DNA of 64,000 nt from JARIHD01 sp964503715 (GTDB lineage: Bacteria; Patescibacteriota; Saccharimonadia; Saccharimonadales; UBA4665), in the NCBI GenBank assembly GCA_964503715.1, contig CAZDAD010000002.1:29401-93400 (forward strand). The letters run 5' to 3'. Below are positions 51,459 through 59,987 of this stretch, one piece after another (the first letter of the stretch is position 1; each line of letters begins with the position of its first letter). The notes beneath the pieces were generated by a model that saw only the letters and a list, made by a program, of their open reading frames with translations, was not told where the DNA came from and did not search any database. A program made the translations under genes and the position numbers.

Positions 51459-52097
51459 ATGGCAGATACCAAGATCAATAAACAAGAACAACTCGATAAG
51501 ATTAAACAATCTATTATCGACGAAAAGGTTTGCCCCAATCTGTTAGAGCAGGCAACTCAGCTAGTGTTCGGTGACGGCAATCCTGATGCGGATATTGTGT
51601 TCATAGGCGAAGCACCTGGCAAAAATGAGGACCTACAGGGCATACCATTCGTTGGTGCAGCAGGTAAGTTCCTCAACGAAATGCTTGACTCTATAGGCAT
51701 GAAGCGCGAAGACATATATATCACCAATATCGTGAAATACAGGCCGCCTAACAATCGTGACCCATTGCCCGAAGAAAAGAAAGAGTTTTTGCCATATTTG
51801 CAGGCCCAGTTAGAAGTAATCCAGCCAAAAGTTATAGCGACCCTAGGCCGACACAGTATGAATTGCTTCTTGCCGGATCTACAAATATCCCAGATCCATG
51901 GTGAGCCCAAAAGAATTAAGCTCGCAATGAAGAGCGAGGCAAGTGACGTGCTTGAGATAGTTATTATGCCACTATTTCATCCCGCCGCAGCGCTATATAA
52001 CGGAGGTATGAGGCAAACACTCATTGATGACTTCAGCCGCCTACCAAACGTTATAAAACTAATCAATAAAGAAAGTAACAATAAGGAAATAATATAA
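51459..52097 (+). CDS. Family 4 uracil-DNA glycosylase lacking the iron-sulphur ligands
   Basis: 212 residues. GEAPGKNEDLQGIPFVGAAGKFL and ITNIVKYRPPNNRDP are family-4 UDG blocks, with a catalytic-loop HPAA near the end. The enzyme removes uracil from DNA. In the family four Cys bind a 4Fe-4S cluster; here only C25 remains, and the others are E22, Y94 (VKY for VKC) and F110. So the cluster is probably lost. The closing PLFHPAAALYNGGMR is normal. Confidence 0.9.
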   Translation: MADTKINKQEQLDKIKQSIIDEKVCPNLLEQATQLVFGDGNPDADIVFIGEAPGKNEDLQGIPFVGAAGKFLNEMLDSIGMKREDIYITNIVKYRPPNNRDPLPEEKKEFLPYLQAQLEVIQPKVIATLGRHSMNCFLPDLQISQIHGEPKRIKLAMKSEASDVLEIVIMPLFHPAAALYNGGMRQTLIDDFSRLPNVIKLINKESNNKEII

Positions 52098-52099
52098 AT

Positions 52100-52969
52100 A
52101 TGAGTGAACCAACTCAGAATAACCGACAAAAAAACAGGCCTAAGCCGAATACTCAGGGCAACGCTAGACGAGGCGCTCAGGGTGGCCGAGGCAGCCAAAA
52201 TGGAAGCGGCCGTAACAATGGCCAAAATGGCACTGCTCGTGGTGGCCAGGCGCTCAAACCAATATCTGCATCTGTTTCGCGCGGTACGGCTATGCGTGCC
52301 CAAAAGCGCTCACAGGCTGATGCCCAGCGCATTGCCAATCAGTATATGTCAGCGGCTCCCGTCAATGAACAGCAAGAGCGACGTGCAAACTTCATAGATG
52401 ATTCACCACGCCTTCGTGTCATCGGCCTAGGTGGTATGGACGGTGGCGGCTCCAAGAACATGATTTTGCTCGAGTATAAAGATGACGCTTTGGTTATCGA
52501 CGCAGGCAACGACCTTGGTGTTGACCTTCCAGGCATTAACTATGGTATAGCCGACACTACTTACCTCGAGTCAATTCGTCACAAGCTCCGTGGCTATGTA
52601 GTTACTCACGGTCACCTTGATCACATTGGTGGTTTGCCGCACATTGTTCCCAAAATTCCTGCGCCAATCTATGGTTCCAACTTCTCAATTGGCCGTGTCG
52701 AAGAAATATTCGAGAACTTTGGCTTGCCAATGCCCGATGGCTTTGAGCTACAGACCATAATAATGAACGAAAACACCCATGAGCGCCTCAAGGTGGGCAG
52801 CTTCTACGTAGAACTAGTTCGTATAACCCATTCCATTCCCGGCAGTACCTGTGTGGTTGTCGATACTCCTGTCGGGCGTATCATTAACACCGGTGATTTC
52901 CGTTTTGACCCAAACCCGCTTGACCACGAGCGCAGTGATATTGAACGGCTAAAAGAGCTTGGTAACTAA
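52100..52969 (+). CDS. rnj: Ribonuclease J, N-terminal part, ends at an in-frame TAA
   Basis: 289 residues. Residues 1-80 are a low-complexity Gly/Asn/Gln/Arg-rich extension. A metallo-beta-lactamase domain follows with GLGGMDGGGSKNM and the zinc motif THGHLDHIGG, then HSIPGS and NTGDFRFD. RNase J is a 5'-3' exo/endonuclease. The frame stops with TAA at 52967-52969 exactly where family members read on (LG-[N/K/E]-x-GVLALLSDST), and the continuation is in the same frame. A point mutation of a CAA/GAA/AAA codon, an assembly error, or a split enzyme are all possible. Confidence 0.88.
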   Translation: MSEPTQNNRQKNRPKPNTQGNARRGAQGGRGSQNGSGRNNGQNGTARGGQALKPISASVSRGTAMRAQKRSQADAQRIANQYMSAAPVNEQQERRANFIDDSPRLRVIGLGGMDGGGSKNMILLEYKDDALVIDAGNDLGVDLPGINYGIADTTYLESIRHKLRGYVVTHGHLDHIGGLPHIVPKIPAPIYGSNFSIGRVEEIFENFGLPMPDGFELQTIIMNENTHERLKVGSFYVELVRITHSIPGSTCVVVDTPVGRIINTGDFRFDPNPLDHERSDIERLKELGN

Positions 52970-54247
52970 GGTGTTTTGGCGCTTTTGTCCGAGAGTACTA
53001 CAGTTGAACGTATTGGTCGAACTCCTTCAGAGAGCACAATTGAACAGAGCTTTGTCGATATTATTGATCAGGCCCCAGGCCGAATATTTATTGGCTTGTT
53101 CTCAACCAACATGAACCGTGTTCAGATGATAGTTAATGCCGCAGTGCATCACGGCCGCAAAGTCGCAATGGATGGCCGCAGCATGGTGAGCACCCTCGAA
53201 ATGGCGGTTAGACACGGCTTCATGCGTATACCAAAGGGTACATTCGTGCCAATCGCTAACGTTCCTAGTATGAAAGATCACGAAGTAGTCGTGGTATGTA
53301 CGGGTAGCCAGGGTGAGCCTAGCTCCGCCTTGCAGCGTATGGCTAGTGGTGACCACAAGCATATTAAGCTCAAAGAACAGGATACTGTCATACTCTCGAG
53401 CACACCAATCCCCGAGTCGGGCAATGATGCCCTAATTGGAACAATGGTTGATGGTCTAACTAAAAAAGGTGTTCATGTATTTGAACACCGCAATCACGAA
53501 CTTGATAATGTCGGTCCGTTGCATGTTTCTGGTCACGCTTCACGTGATGAGTACGCCGAGATGATTCAGATTACTAAACCGAAGTTCTTCGTGCCAATTT
53601 ATGGAGCTTTCCGTGTCAAGCAACGCCATGTAGATTTAGCTGTCGAGAATGGTATTCCGCGCGCTAACTGCGCCAATGTCGAGAATGGTGAAGTTATCAA
53701 TCTTACAGCGGACAAAATGGAGGTAAGTGGTGAGATTCCTCATGGAACAGTACTGGTCGACCAGACGGGTGCCATTGTCAACAATGTGGTTGTCAAAGAT
53801 CGCGTCCTATTGGCCGAAGAAGGCCTTGTGGCCGTTGTTCTAACTGTCGACAAAAAGACTGGCAATTTGATGACTAGCCCCGACATTATCAGCCGTGGTT
53901 TTATATATATGCGTGACAATGAAGACCTTATGAATAACTTGCGCCAAGAGTTGCGCCGAGCTGTTCAGCAGCGATTCAAGCGTGTAGATTTGGACCGATT
54001 CAAAGTCGAGCTCAAGGATCATGTAACTCATTTCCTATTCGACCAAACTCAGCGCAGTCCAATTGTTATACCAGTGATCAATGTCGTTGGGGGCGGGCAG
54101 GGAAAACAGGTCCAAAACGGTCAAAATGGCAATAATGCCAAAAATGCCCAGCCGCCAAAGTCCGAGCACGAGATGGCCGAAGAACAACAGCAGCGCTTTC
54201 AGGAAATGCGTGCTCGATTGCTCAACCAAGACTCTCGCACCGACTAG
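52970..54247 (+). CDS. rnj: Ribonuclease J, C-terminal part, same frame after the stop
   Basis: About 425 residues beginning directly after the TAA with GVLALLSESTTVER, the continuation of RNase J. It contains the beta-CASP domain (TGSQGEPSSAL; HVSGHAS; FVPIYGAFRVK) and the C-terminal domain, then a Gln/Asn/Gly-rich tail. If translated on its own, the first usable start is TTG at 52976, with AAGG just before it (52969-52972 region), so reinitiation is conceivable. Everything but the single stop codon looks intact, which argues against an old pseudogene. Confidence 0.85.
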   Translation, partial: GVLALLSESTTVERIGRTPSESTIEQSFVDIIDQAPGRIFIGLFSTNMNRVQMIVNAAVHHGRKVAMDGRSMVSTLEMAVRHGFMRIPKGTFVPIANVPSMKDHEVVVVCTGSQGEPSSALQRMASGDHKHIKLKEQDTVILSSTPIPESGNDALIGTMVDGLTKKGVHVFEHRNHELDNVGPLHVSGHASRDEYAEMIQITKPKFFVPIYGAFRVKQRHVDLAVENGIPRANCANVENGEVINLTADKMEVSGEIPHGTVLVDQTGAIVNNVVVKDRVLLAEEGLVAVVLTVDKKTGNLMTSPDIISRGFIYMRDNEDLMNNLRQELRRAVQQRFKRVDLDRFKVELKDHVTHFLFDQTQRSPIVIPVINVVGGGQGKQVQNGQNGNNAKNAQPPKSEHEMAEEQQQRFQEMRARLLNQDSRTD

Positions 54248-54250
54248 TAG

Positions 54251-54314
54251 AATTGTATAGAATATATACAATTTGGCTGTACAACTGTATATTTTATTGT
54301 ACTATGTATACAGT
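54251..54314. promoter_or_regulatory. Two dyads upstream of the second Fic gene
   Basis: AATTGTATA (54251-54259) and TATACAATT (54265-54273) form one dyad (5-bp spacer); ACTGTATA (54284-54291) and TATACAGT (54307-54314) form another (15-bp spacer) ending just before the ATG. Half-site TGTATA/TATACA occurs four times, plus TGTACA at 54278-54283. This looks like an operator array. Confidence 0.6.
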
Positions 54315-55421
54315 ATGATAAATACACCCGATCCCCGGATACCGTATAACTCACTACCTAACCTGCCGCCGATAGGTGGTTTGGCTGACGATTCCGAAAT
54401 ATTAAAGAAGTCTATATCAGTTGCTCAATCTCTAGCGTCCTTAAATGCAACTATGCAAGCTGACAACAACAGTATTTCTTACAGCATGGATTTGATGTCC
54501 CCGCTGTATGTGCCAGAAGCTGTTATGAGCTCTAGCGTTGAAAACATAGTAACGACTAACGAGAGCGTATATGAGGCTCGATTAATGGACGCAGATAGCG
54601 TCAGCCCACAAAATAAAGAAGTGATGCACTATATGGACGCGCTGATTAATGGCGCAAGGGCATTGCGCAAAAAAGGGTATCTTGCGACCAACGAATATAT
54701 TGAAATTCAGAAAGTTCTTGAACCAAAAAAACCAGGTATTCGCAAAATACCTGGCACACAAATATCTAACCCTATAACAAAACAGATTTACTATACCCCA
54801 CCTAACGGTGAAAAGAATATTCGGCGTCTGCTAAAGAACTTCGAGGAATATTTTAATGCTTCACCATCACCACATGAAGTGTTTATGAGGGCTGCAATAC
54901 TGCATTATCAATTTGAGGCAATACACCCGTTTTTTGATGGTAATGGCCGTACGGGTCGAATCCTTATACCACTGTATCTTACAAAACATGATATTTTAGA
55001 TGTCCCTCTACTNNNNNNNNNNTTGCAAAATCGAGAACAGTATTACAAGCTGCTTAGAAACGTAACATTTAGGAGCGAGTGGAAGCCCTGGATTATTTAT
55101 ATGCTAGAGGCTTTAGAGGAGCAGGCTAAATACACTGTGCTAGTCATCCAAAAAATTAATTACTTCAAAAAAGGTCTTGTGCCGAAGATTGAGTCAGTGC
55201 TAGGACAGGGGCACTCAAATGCAGTGGCGGATTTTCTGTATGCTCATCCATTCTTTGTAAGAAGTGAATTTGAAGATTCTTTGAACGTGTCGTACGTAAC
55301 CTCAAGAAAATATTTAAGTTGTTTGCTTGATAAAGGGATAGTGCTTAGAAGGCGACAGGCTAGAAAGAATAGATACATTTATGCCTGCCCAGAGTACATA
55401 AACCTTCTAAAGAATACCTAG
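54315..55421 (+). CDS. Fic-domain protein (AMPylase family), interrupted by an assembly gap
   Basis: About 368 residues. Inhibitory motif SSSVEN (72-77), Fic motif HPFFDGNGRTGR (204-215), and a C-terminal winged-helix-like domain (SEFEDSLNVSYVTSRKYL; LLDKGIVLRRR). The 10 N at 55013-55022 fall in the helix after the Fic loop. Compared with the first Fic protein, about three codons more than 10 N are missing there, so the gap is probably near 19 nt. The ATG at 54315 is preferred to one at 54273 that lies inside the dyads. Confidence 0.85.
   Translation: MINTPDPRIPYNSLPNLPPIGGLADDSEILKKSISVAQSLASLNATMQADNNSISYSMDLMSPLYVPEAVMSSSVENIVTTNESVYEARLMDADSVSPQNKEVMHYMDALINGARALRKKGYLATNEYIEIQKVLEPKKPGIRKIPGTQISNPITKQIYYTPPNGEKNIRRLLKNFEEYFNASPSPHEVFMRAAILHYQFEAIHPFFDGNGRTGRILIPLYLTKHDILDVPLXXXXLQNREQYYKLLRNVTFRSEWKPWIIYMLEALEEQAKYTVLVIQKINYFKKGLVPKIESVLGQGHSNAVADFLYAHPFFVRSEFEDSLNVSYVTSRKYLSCLLDKGIVLRRRQARKNRYIYACPEYINLLKNT
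55013..55022. other. Assembly gap (10 N)
   Basis: A run of 10 N within the second Fic gene. The gap length is probably nominal; see the Fic entry for the estimate of about 19 nt. Confidence 0.9.
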
Positions 55422-55512
55422 CGTAAGCAGTTTGACAGAAGTTGTAAAAATTGCTATAATATGTGGTGTTATCAACAGATAGCGCCACTCAGCAATTGAA
55501 GGGTAAACGTGC

Positions 55513-55518
55513 TAAACT
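55513..55518 (+). promoter_or_regulatory. -10 box before ftsK
   Basis: TAAACT ends 8 nt before the ATG at 55527. A further TATAAT at 55456-55461 could give a longer transcript. Confidence 0.4.
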
Positions 55519-55526
55519 AAACGCAT

Positions 55527-57749
55527 ATGTCTAGGAAGAAAAAACAAACACGTCGTCGCGCTGCTCCCGCGCCTGAACCTAAGGAGCACTCACCATTCTG
55601 GCAGCTATCAGCTGCAGTCCTGCTATTTGTAGCAGCTTTGTTCATGCTGCTTGGTGGCTTTGGGGCGGGCGGGCCACTGCCAAAAGGTCTATTCCAGGGT
55701 GGTGAATGGCTATTCGGTATCGCTGCTTACCTTCTATCTTTTGCGCTAGTCTACTGGGGTGTGATGAAGTTCAAAACTGAAGGTCATCGTATGCCGATTA
55801 GTCGCTTGGCTAGCTTAATCGCATTAATGTCATTTACCTCCGCTTGGCTATTTACGGCCTTTGCCAATAAGCAGCCTGACGGTTCGTATATTGGTGGCCA
55901 TGGTGGGCATATAGGTGAGTGGCTCGGTGTCGCTGCAAGAGGGGCGCTGGATAAGTTTCCAGCATCTGTACTATTTGCGGTATTGATTGTTTTGACGGTC
56001 TTTTTTGCCCTTGGCATATCGCCTATGGTGCTGACCAAAATAGGCAATTTATTTAAGCGTCAAAAATCCGAAGATACCGACATCGCCGCTTTGAAATCTA
56101 AGCCTCAGGAGCATCATGAATTTAAGCTAACTGAGGGTGTCCCAGTGGAACACAATGCCAAGGTTGCCGAAAAGCCGCCACGTATAGCATCGCTCAAGAA
56201 TACGGCCGAGAAACTAACTATCAACGAGAACCATGAGGCTCTCACTACAGCTAGTGATCCAGATTGGAAGTTCCCTAGTACGAGCTTACTCAACCAAACC
56301 CAAGACAAGGCTGACGCAGGTGACGTTAACGGCAATGCTCAGATTATTCAGGATACTTTCTCTAACTTTAGTATTGATGTGGAGATGGAAGGGGCTAACG
56401 TTGGCCCTCGCGTCACGCAGTACACACTGAAGCCTCCGACAGGTGTTAAATTGACCAAAATCACTGCTCTCGAGAATAACCTAGCGCTCGATTTGGCTGC
56501 GCAATCTATTCGTATGGAAGCACCTATACCTGGCAAACGAGCCGTAGGTATTGAGGTGCCAAATTTACGACCAGCCATCGTTCGTGTTAGCTCGATCTTG
56601 CAATCGCCAGCTTGGGCCGACGCCAAAACCAAGCCACTAAGCTTTGTAATTGGTAAGGATATTACTGGTAAGCCAGTCGTAGGTGATTTAGCCAAGATGC
56701 CGCACCTCTTGGTAGCAGGTCAGACTGGCTCTGGTAAGTCCGTAATGATTAACGCGATTTTGACAAGCCTTCTATACAGGAACACACCCAGTGACCTCAA
56801 GCTTATCTTGGTGGACCCCAAACAGGTTGAGCTGACTCCATATAATAATATGGCCCATTTGCTAACTCCCGTTATCCACGAGCCCGAAAAGTGCATTAGT
56901 GCCCTCAAGTGGGCGGTAGCTGAGATGGAACGCCGTTTGCGAACTATGGCGGAGGTTGGCAAGCGAAACATTGGCGAGTATAACAACCTCAAACAAGAAG
57001 AGGGGATGCCTTACATCGTTATTGTCATTGATGAGTTGTCAGATCTGATGATGGTCGCAGCTCGCGATGTTGAGGCTTTGATTGTTCGTTTAGCTCAAAA
57101 GGCTCGTGCGGCAGGCATCCACCTCGTGCTAGCGACTCAGCGTCCAAGTGTCGATGTTATTACTGGCTTGATTAAGGCTAACGTTCCTGGCCGCATTGCC
57201 TTCACTACACAGAGTCAAGTTGATAGTCGCACCATACTAGACCAAGCTGGTGCCGAAAAGCTCCTGGGTACTGGTGACATGCTGCTACTAACAAGTGACA
57301 TGCCTAAGCCAGTTCGCGTGCAGGGTGCCTTCATTGGCGATGACGAAACCGCTAAAGTCACTGGGTTCATATGCCTGCAACGCCAGCCAAACTATGATGA
57401 TGAGGTAGTTAGCCAGCCTGTTCAATTGAACGGTAAGGGTGGTGTTGTAGCTGATGCGGGGCCAGCTAATGATGCTGACGATTCTATGTGGGAAGATGCC
57501 GTCCGAGTTGTTATAGAGGGTCGCAAGGCTAGCACTAGCTTGTTGCAACGTCGTCTACGCATTGGCTATGGACGTGCTGCACGACTAATTGAGACCATGG
57601 AGGAGCAGGGCATAGTAGGCCCAGCCGATGGCGTTAGGCCGCGTGATGTGCTAGTAAGTTCCATGGATGAAGTATTTGGCAACCCTTCTTCAGACGATGA
57701 TGAGCCAGACGAAGCCGATACCATTCCTCAGCCTCCTCAGTTCTTATAA
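55527..57749 (+). CDS. ftsK: DNA translocase FtsK
   Basis: 740 residues. A basic N-terminus, four membrane helices (within about 25-180), a linker shorter than in E. coli, then the motor: GPRVTQYTLKPPTGVK, Walker A AGQTGSGKSVM, Walker B IVIVIDEL, and QRPSVDVITGLIKAN. The C-terminal gamma winged helix (TSLLQRRLRIGYGRAARLI) reads KOPS sites. It moves chromosome ends during division. Intact. Confidence 0.97.
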   Translation: MSRKKKQTRRRAAPAPEPKEHSPFWQLSAAVLLFVAALFMLLGGFGAGGPLPKGLFQGGEWLFGIAAYLLSFALVYWGVMKFKTEGHRMPISRLASLIALMSFTSAWLFTAFANKQPDGSYIGGHGGHIGEWLGVAARGALDKFPASVLFAVLIVLTVFFALGISPMVLTKIGNLFKRQKSEDTDIAALKSKPQEHHEFKLTEGVPVEHNAKVAEKPPRIASLKNTAEKLTINENHEALTTASDPDWKFPSTSLLNQTQDKADAGDVNGNAQIIQDTFSNFSIDVEMEGANVGPRVTQYTLKPPTGVKLTKITALENNLALDLAAQSIRMEAPIPGKRAVGIEVPNLRPAIVRVSSILQSPAWADAKTKPLSFVIGKDITGKPVVGDLAKMPHLLVAGQTGSGKSVMINAILTSLLYRNTPSDLKLILVDPKQVELTPYNNMAHLLTPVIHEPEKCISALKWAVAEMERRLRTMAEVGKRNIGEYNNLKQEEGMPYIVIVIDELSDLMMVAARDVEALIVRLAQKARAAGIHLVLATQRPSVDVITGLIKANVPGRIAFTTQSQVDSRTILDQAGAEKLLGTGDMLLLTSDMPKPVRVQGAFIGDDETAKVTGFICLQRQPNYDDEVVSQPVQLNGKGGVVADAGPANDADDSMWEDAVRVVIEGRKASTSLLQRRLRIGYGRAARLIETMEEQGIVGPADGVRPRDVLVSSMDEVFGNPSSDDDEPDEADTIPQPPQFL

Positions 57750-57805
57750 ACCACCTGACTCAAGTCCAACCAGATGCAGAGGTTGTTAAATGCATCGGTA
57801 TAAGG

Positions 57806-57903
57806 TATAATTACCTCTGTTAATAACTAACCTGCGTGAGGCTCTCAAGGTTTTACGCATTCGACTTGCTCACAATGGCAAGCGGATTCCGTAGGAGGAG
57901 TAA
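57806..57903 (+). promoter_or_regulatory. rpsF promoter and 5' leader
   Basis: TATAAT at 57806-57811, then about 85 nt of leader with CTTGC/GCAAG (57865-57869 and 57878-57882) forming a small stem, and GTAGGAGGAG before the ATG. The rpsF leader in many bacteria holds a binding site for the S6:S18 complex; a match is possible but I could not fold it convincingly. Confidence 0.4.
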
Positions 57904-58284
57904 ATGAACCAATACGAAATTGCCGTATTGTACCACCCAGATCTAGAGATAGATCTCGACAAAGCTACCGAAAAAGTAGAGAAAATCTTTACTGATAACG
58001 GTGGCAGTGTAAAAAACGTTGACAATTGGGGGAAGCGTAAGCTAGCTTATGCAATCAAGAAGAACGAACACGCTGTGTACGTCTTCTACACGGTTGAGCT
58101 TCCCGCTGAAAGCGTACGCAAGATTGAATCGACCCTAAACATTACAGATGAGGTTATTCGTTTCTTGATTACGCGCCCAGACCTCAAGGCTATCGCCAAG
58201 GCTGAGGCCCTCAAGGCTGAAAAAGCCAAGAAGGCTGCTGAGCGTGGCGAAGGCGTCGAGTCGGAAGACAAGACCGAAGAGTAA
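57904..58284 (+). CDS. rpsF: Ribosomal protein S6
   Basis: 126 residues. MNQYEIAVLYHPDLE and the central WGKRKLAYAIKKNEHAVYVFY are typical S6; the last 30 residues are a charged Lys/Glu-rich tail. It binds S18 in the platform of the small subunit. First gene of rpsF-ssb-rpsR. Confidence 0.96.
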   Translation: MNQYEIAVLYHPDLEIDLDKATEKVEKIFTDNGGSVKNVDNWGKRKLAYAIKKNEHAVYVFYTVELPAESVRKIESTLNITDEVIRFLITRPDLKAIAKAEALKAEKAKKAAERGEGVESEDKTEE

Positions 58285-58311
58285 TTTATATAGCAAAGAG
58301 AGGGAATATCT

Positions 58312-58770
58312 ATGGCACGAAGCGTTAATCAAGTAATACTTATGGGCAACCTAACACGTGATCCTGAGCTTAGGCAGACGCCAAGCGGACAGAGTGTGAC
58401 TAGTTTTAGCCTAGCGCTTAACCGTGCATACAAGGACCAAAAAGGTGAGTGGCAAGAAGCAACCGATTACGTCGACGTTGTTGCCTGGGGCCCATTGGCT
58501 GAACGCGTATCTCAATATCTGAGCAAGGGCCGCAAAGCTTTGGTGCAAGGCCGACTACAGAGCCGCAGTTGGGAACAGGATGGCCAGAAGCGCAGTAAGC
58601 TAGAGGTCTTAGCCAACGATGTAACATTCTTGGATGGTCGTGGTGACAGCACCGATTCTGGTGCGCCCGCTAGCTCAGATAACTCTTCAAAGGGTTCTTC
58701 AAAGGAAAAAGAAGAAGTCATCGAAGATATTAGCGATGAGCCTATCAACCTTGATGATATTCCATTTTAG
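58312..58770 (+). CDS. ssb: Single-stranded DNA-binding protein
   Basis: 152 residues. OB fold (VNQVILMGNLTRDPELRQTP; WGPLAERVSQYLSKGRKALV), a Ser/Gly/Glu-rich linker, and the acidic tip DDIPF that recruits partner proteins. It protects single-stranded DNA in replication and repair. Between rpsF and rpsR as in many bacteria. Confidence 0.97.
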   Translation: MARSVNQVILMGNLTRDPELRQTPSGQSVTSFSLALNRAYKDQKGEWQEATDYVDVVAWGPLAERVSQYLSKGRKALVQGRLQSRSWEQDGQKRSKLEVLANDVTFLDGRGDSTDSGAPASSDNSSKGSSKEKEEVIEDISDEPINLDDIPF

Positions 58771-58795
58771 TTTTATTTAAAGGAAACAACCTATT

Positions 58796-58999
58796 ATGGC
58801 AAAAATTTTTAAACACCGAACAGACGTTCCATTTTTTGATTACAAAGATTTCAAAACACTTCAGCGTTATGTGAATGTCTATGGACAGATTGAGACTCGC
58901 AAAAAGACAGGTCTCACTGAGAGTCAGCAACGCCGACTTGCAACTGCTATCAAGCGTTCTAGGCACATTGCTTTGCTGCCTTTTGTGGCCAACAATTAG
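58796..58999 (+). CDS. rpsR: Ribosomal protein S18
   Basis: 67 residues. DYKDFKTLQRYVNVYGQIETRKKTGLTESQQRRLATAIKRSRHIALLPF is spread over the typical S18 fold. The zinc-free form. rplI (L9), which normally follows, is absent; an unknown gene takes its place. Confidence 0.95.
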   Translation: MAKIFKHRTDVPFFDYKDFKTLQRYVNVYGQIETRKKTGLTESQQRRLATAIKRSRHIALLPFVANN

Positions 59000-59026
59000 T
59001 ACATTAAAGCTAGTGGGGGATATTGG

Positions 59027-59359
59027 GTGCAGTCAAAAACACTGCATGATCAGGTTAAGGATGTGGCTCGTAGGGTAAAGTCTACTCTTTCTGGCTTAGA
59101 TGTGTCGGCTATGCCCAAAATCGAACGTTCAGCCGTAGAAGAATTACATAGGCTAATCGAAGACCTGCGTCTAGATGTCCAAGACTATGAGTATGCCGAT
59201 ACCCGTATACACCAGCTTGAAAAGGCCGCTCAGGCTAGGGATAGAGCCAAGAACGTTCAAGTATTACTACTAAAAGTTAGTGGTTTTGGGCTAATCGGTG
59301 CAGCAGACTTGGCTGAGATATCAGCTCGTATTGAGAACATCAACTTGCACATAACCTAG
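59027..59359 (+). CDS. Small helical protein of unknown function
   Basis: 110 residues, GTG start with GGGGGA 7 nt upstream. Mostly helical with coiled-coil character (HRLIEDLRLDVQDYEYADTR; LEKAAQARDRAKNVQ), no membrane helix and no family recognised. Lies between rpsR and efp. Confidence 0.7.
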   Translation: MQSKTLHDQVKDVARRVKSTLSGLDVSAMPKIERSAVEELHRLIEDLRLDVQDYEYADTRIHQLEKAAQARDRAKNVQVLLLKVSGFGLIGAADLAEISARIENINLHIT

Positions 59360-59390
59360 CAATCTAATTGCCAACGAAAGGAGCTCGAGT

Positions 59391-59957
59391 ATGGCACTAA
59401 GCATCACAGATCTAAAGAAAGGGACTTTGTTCCAGCTTGAAGGCGTGCCTTACAGGGTCGTTGACTATAACCAAAAGGTTATGGGCCGAGGTGGCTCGAT
59501 TGTAAACGTTCGCATCAAGAGCGTGATAGACGGCAAAGTACTCGAAAAGACTTTTAAGGGTAACGAGACGCTCCAGACAGCCGATGTTACCAATCAGAAT
59601 GTCCAGTATCTGTATAATGATGGCGATATCTATCATTTCATGAACCAAGAGTCTTTTGAGCAGTTTGAAGTCTCGGCTGATATGGTTGGTGATGGTGCGG
59701 GCTACATAAAAGAAGGTGACGAAGTTCAGCTACAATTCTTTAATGATCGTCCGATTAACGTCGAATTGCCCAAGAATGTTCCTCTTCTGGTTACCTACAC
59801 TGAAAATGTAGTAAAGGGTGACACGACCAGTAGTGTTCTCAAGGATGCAACTCTGGAGACGGGGATAACCGTAAAAGTTCCTGCTTTTATAAAACAAGGT
59901 GATGTTATATCTGTTGATACTTCAAGTGGTGCTTATCGCGAACGGGTCAAGGAATAA
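59391..59957 (+). CDS. efp: Elongation factor P
   Basis: 188 residues, three beta-barrel domains. EF-P rescues ribosomes stalled at polyproline. The tip loop that carries the modified residue reads KVMGRGGSI rather than the usual PGKG/PGRN; Arg lies at the tip and the preceding Pro is Met. A GAAAGGAG sequence precedes the ATG. The Pro-rich proteins in this window (45968, 27597, 19987) are candidate clients. Confidence 0.95.
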   Translation: MALSITDLKKGTLFQLEGVPYRVVDYNQKVMGRGGSIVNVRIKSVIDGKVLEKTFKGNETLQTADVTNQNVQYLYNDGDIYHFMNQESFEQFEVSADMVGDGAGYIKEGDEVQLQFFNDRPINVELPKNVPLLVTYTENVVKGDTTSSVLKDATLETGITVKVPAFIKQGDVISVDTSSGAYRERVKE

Positions 59958-59987
59958 AGTATATAGCTGCCCAGGTGACCCAACTAT

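Noticed and set aside
52967..52969. Alternative genetic code with TAA as sense codon
   Set aside because: polA, holA, rmlB neighbours and other genes end in TAA at the expected family lengths, so the code is standard.
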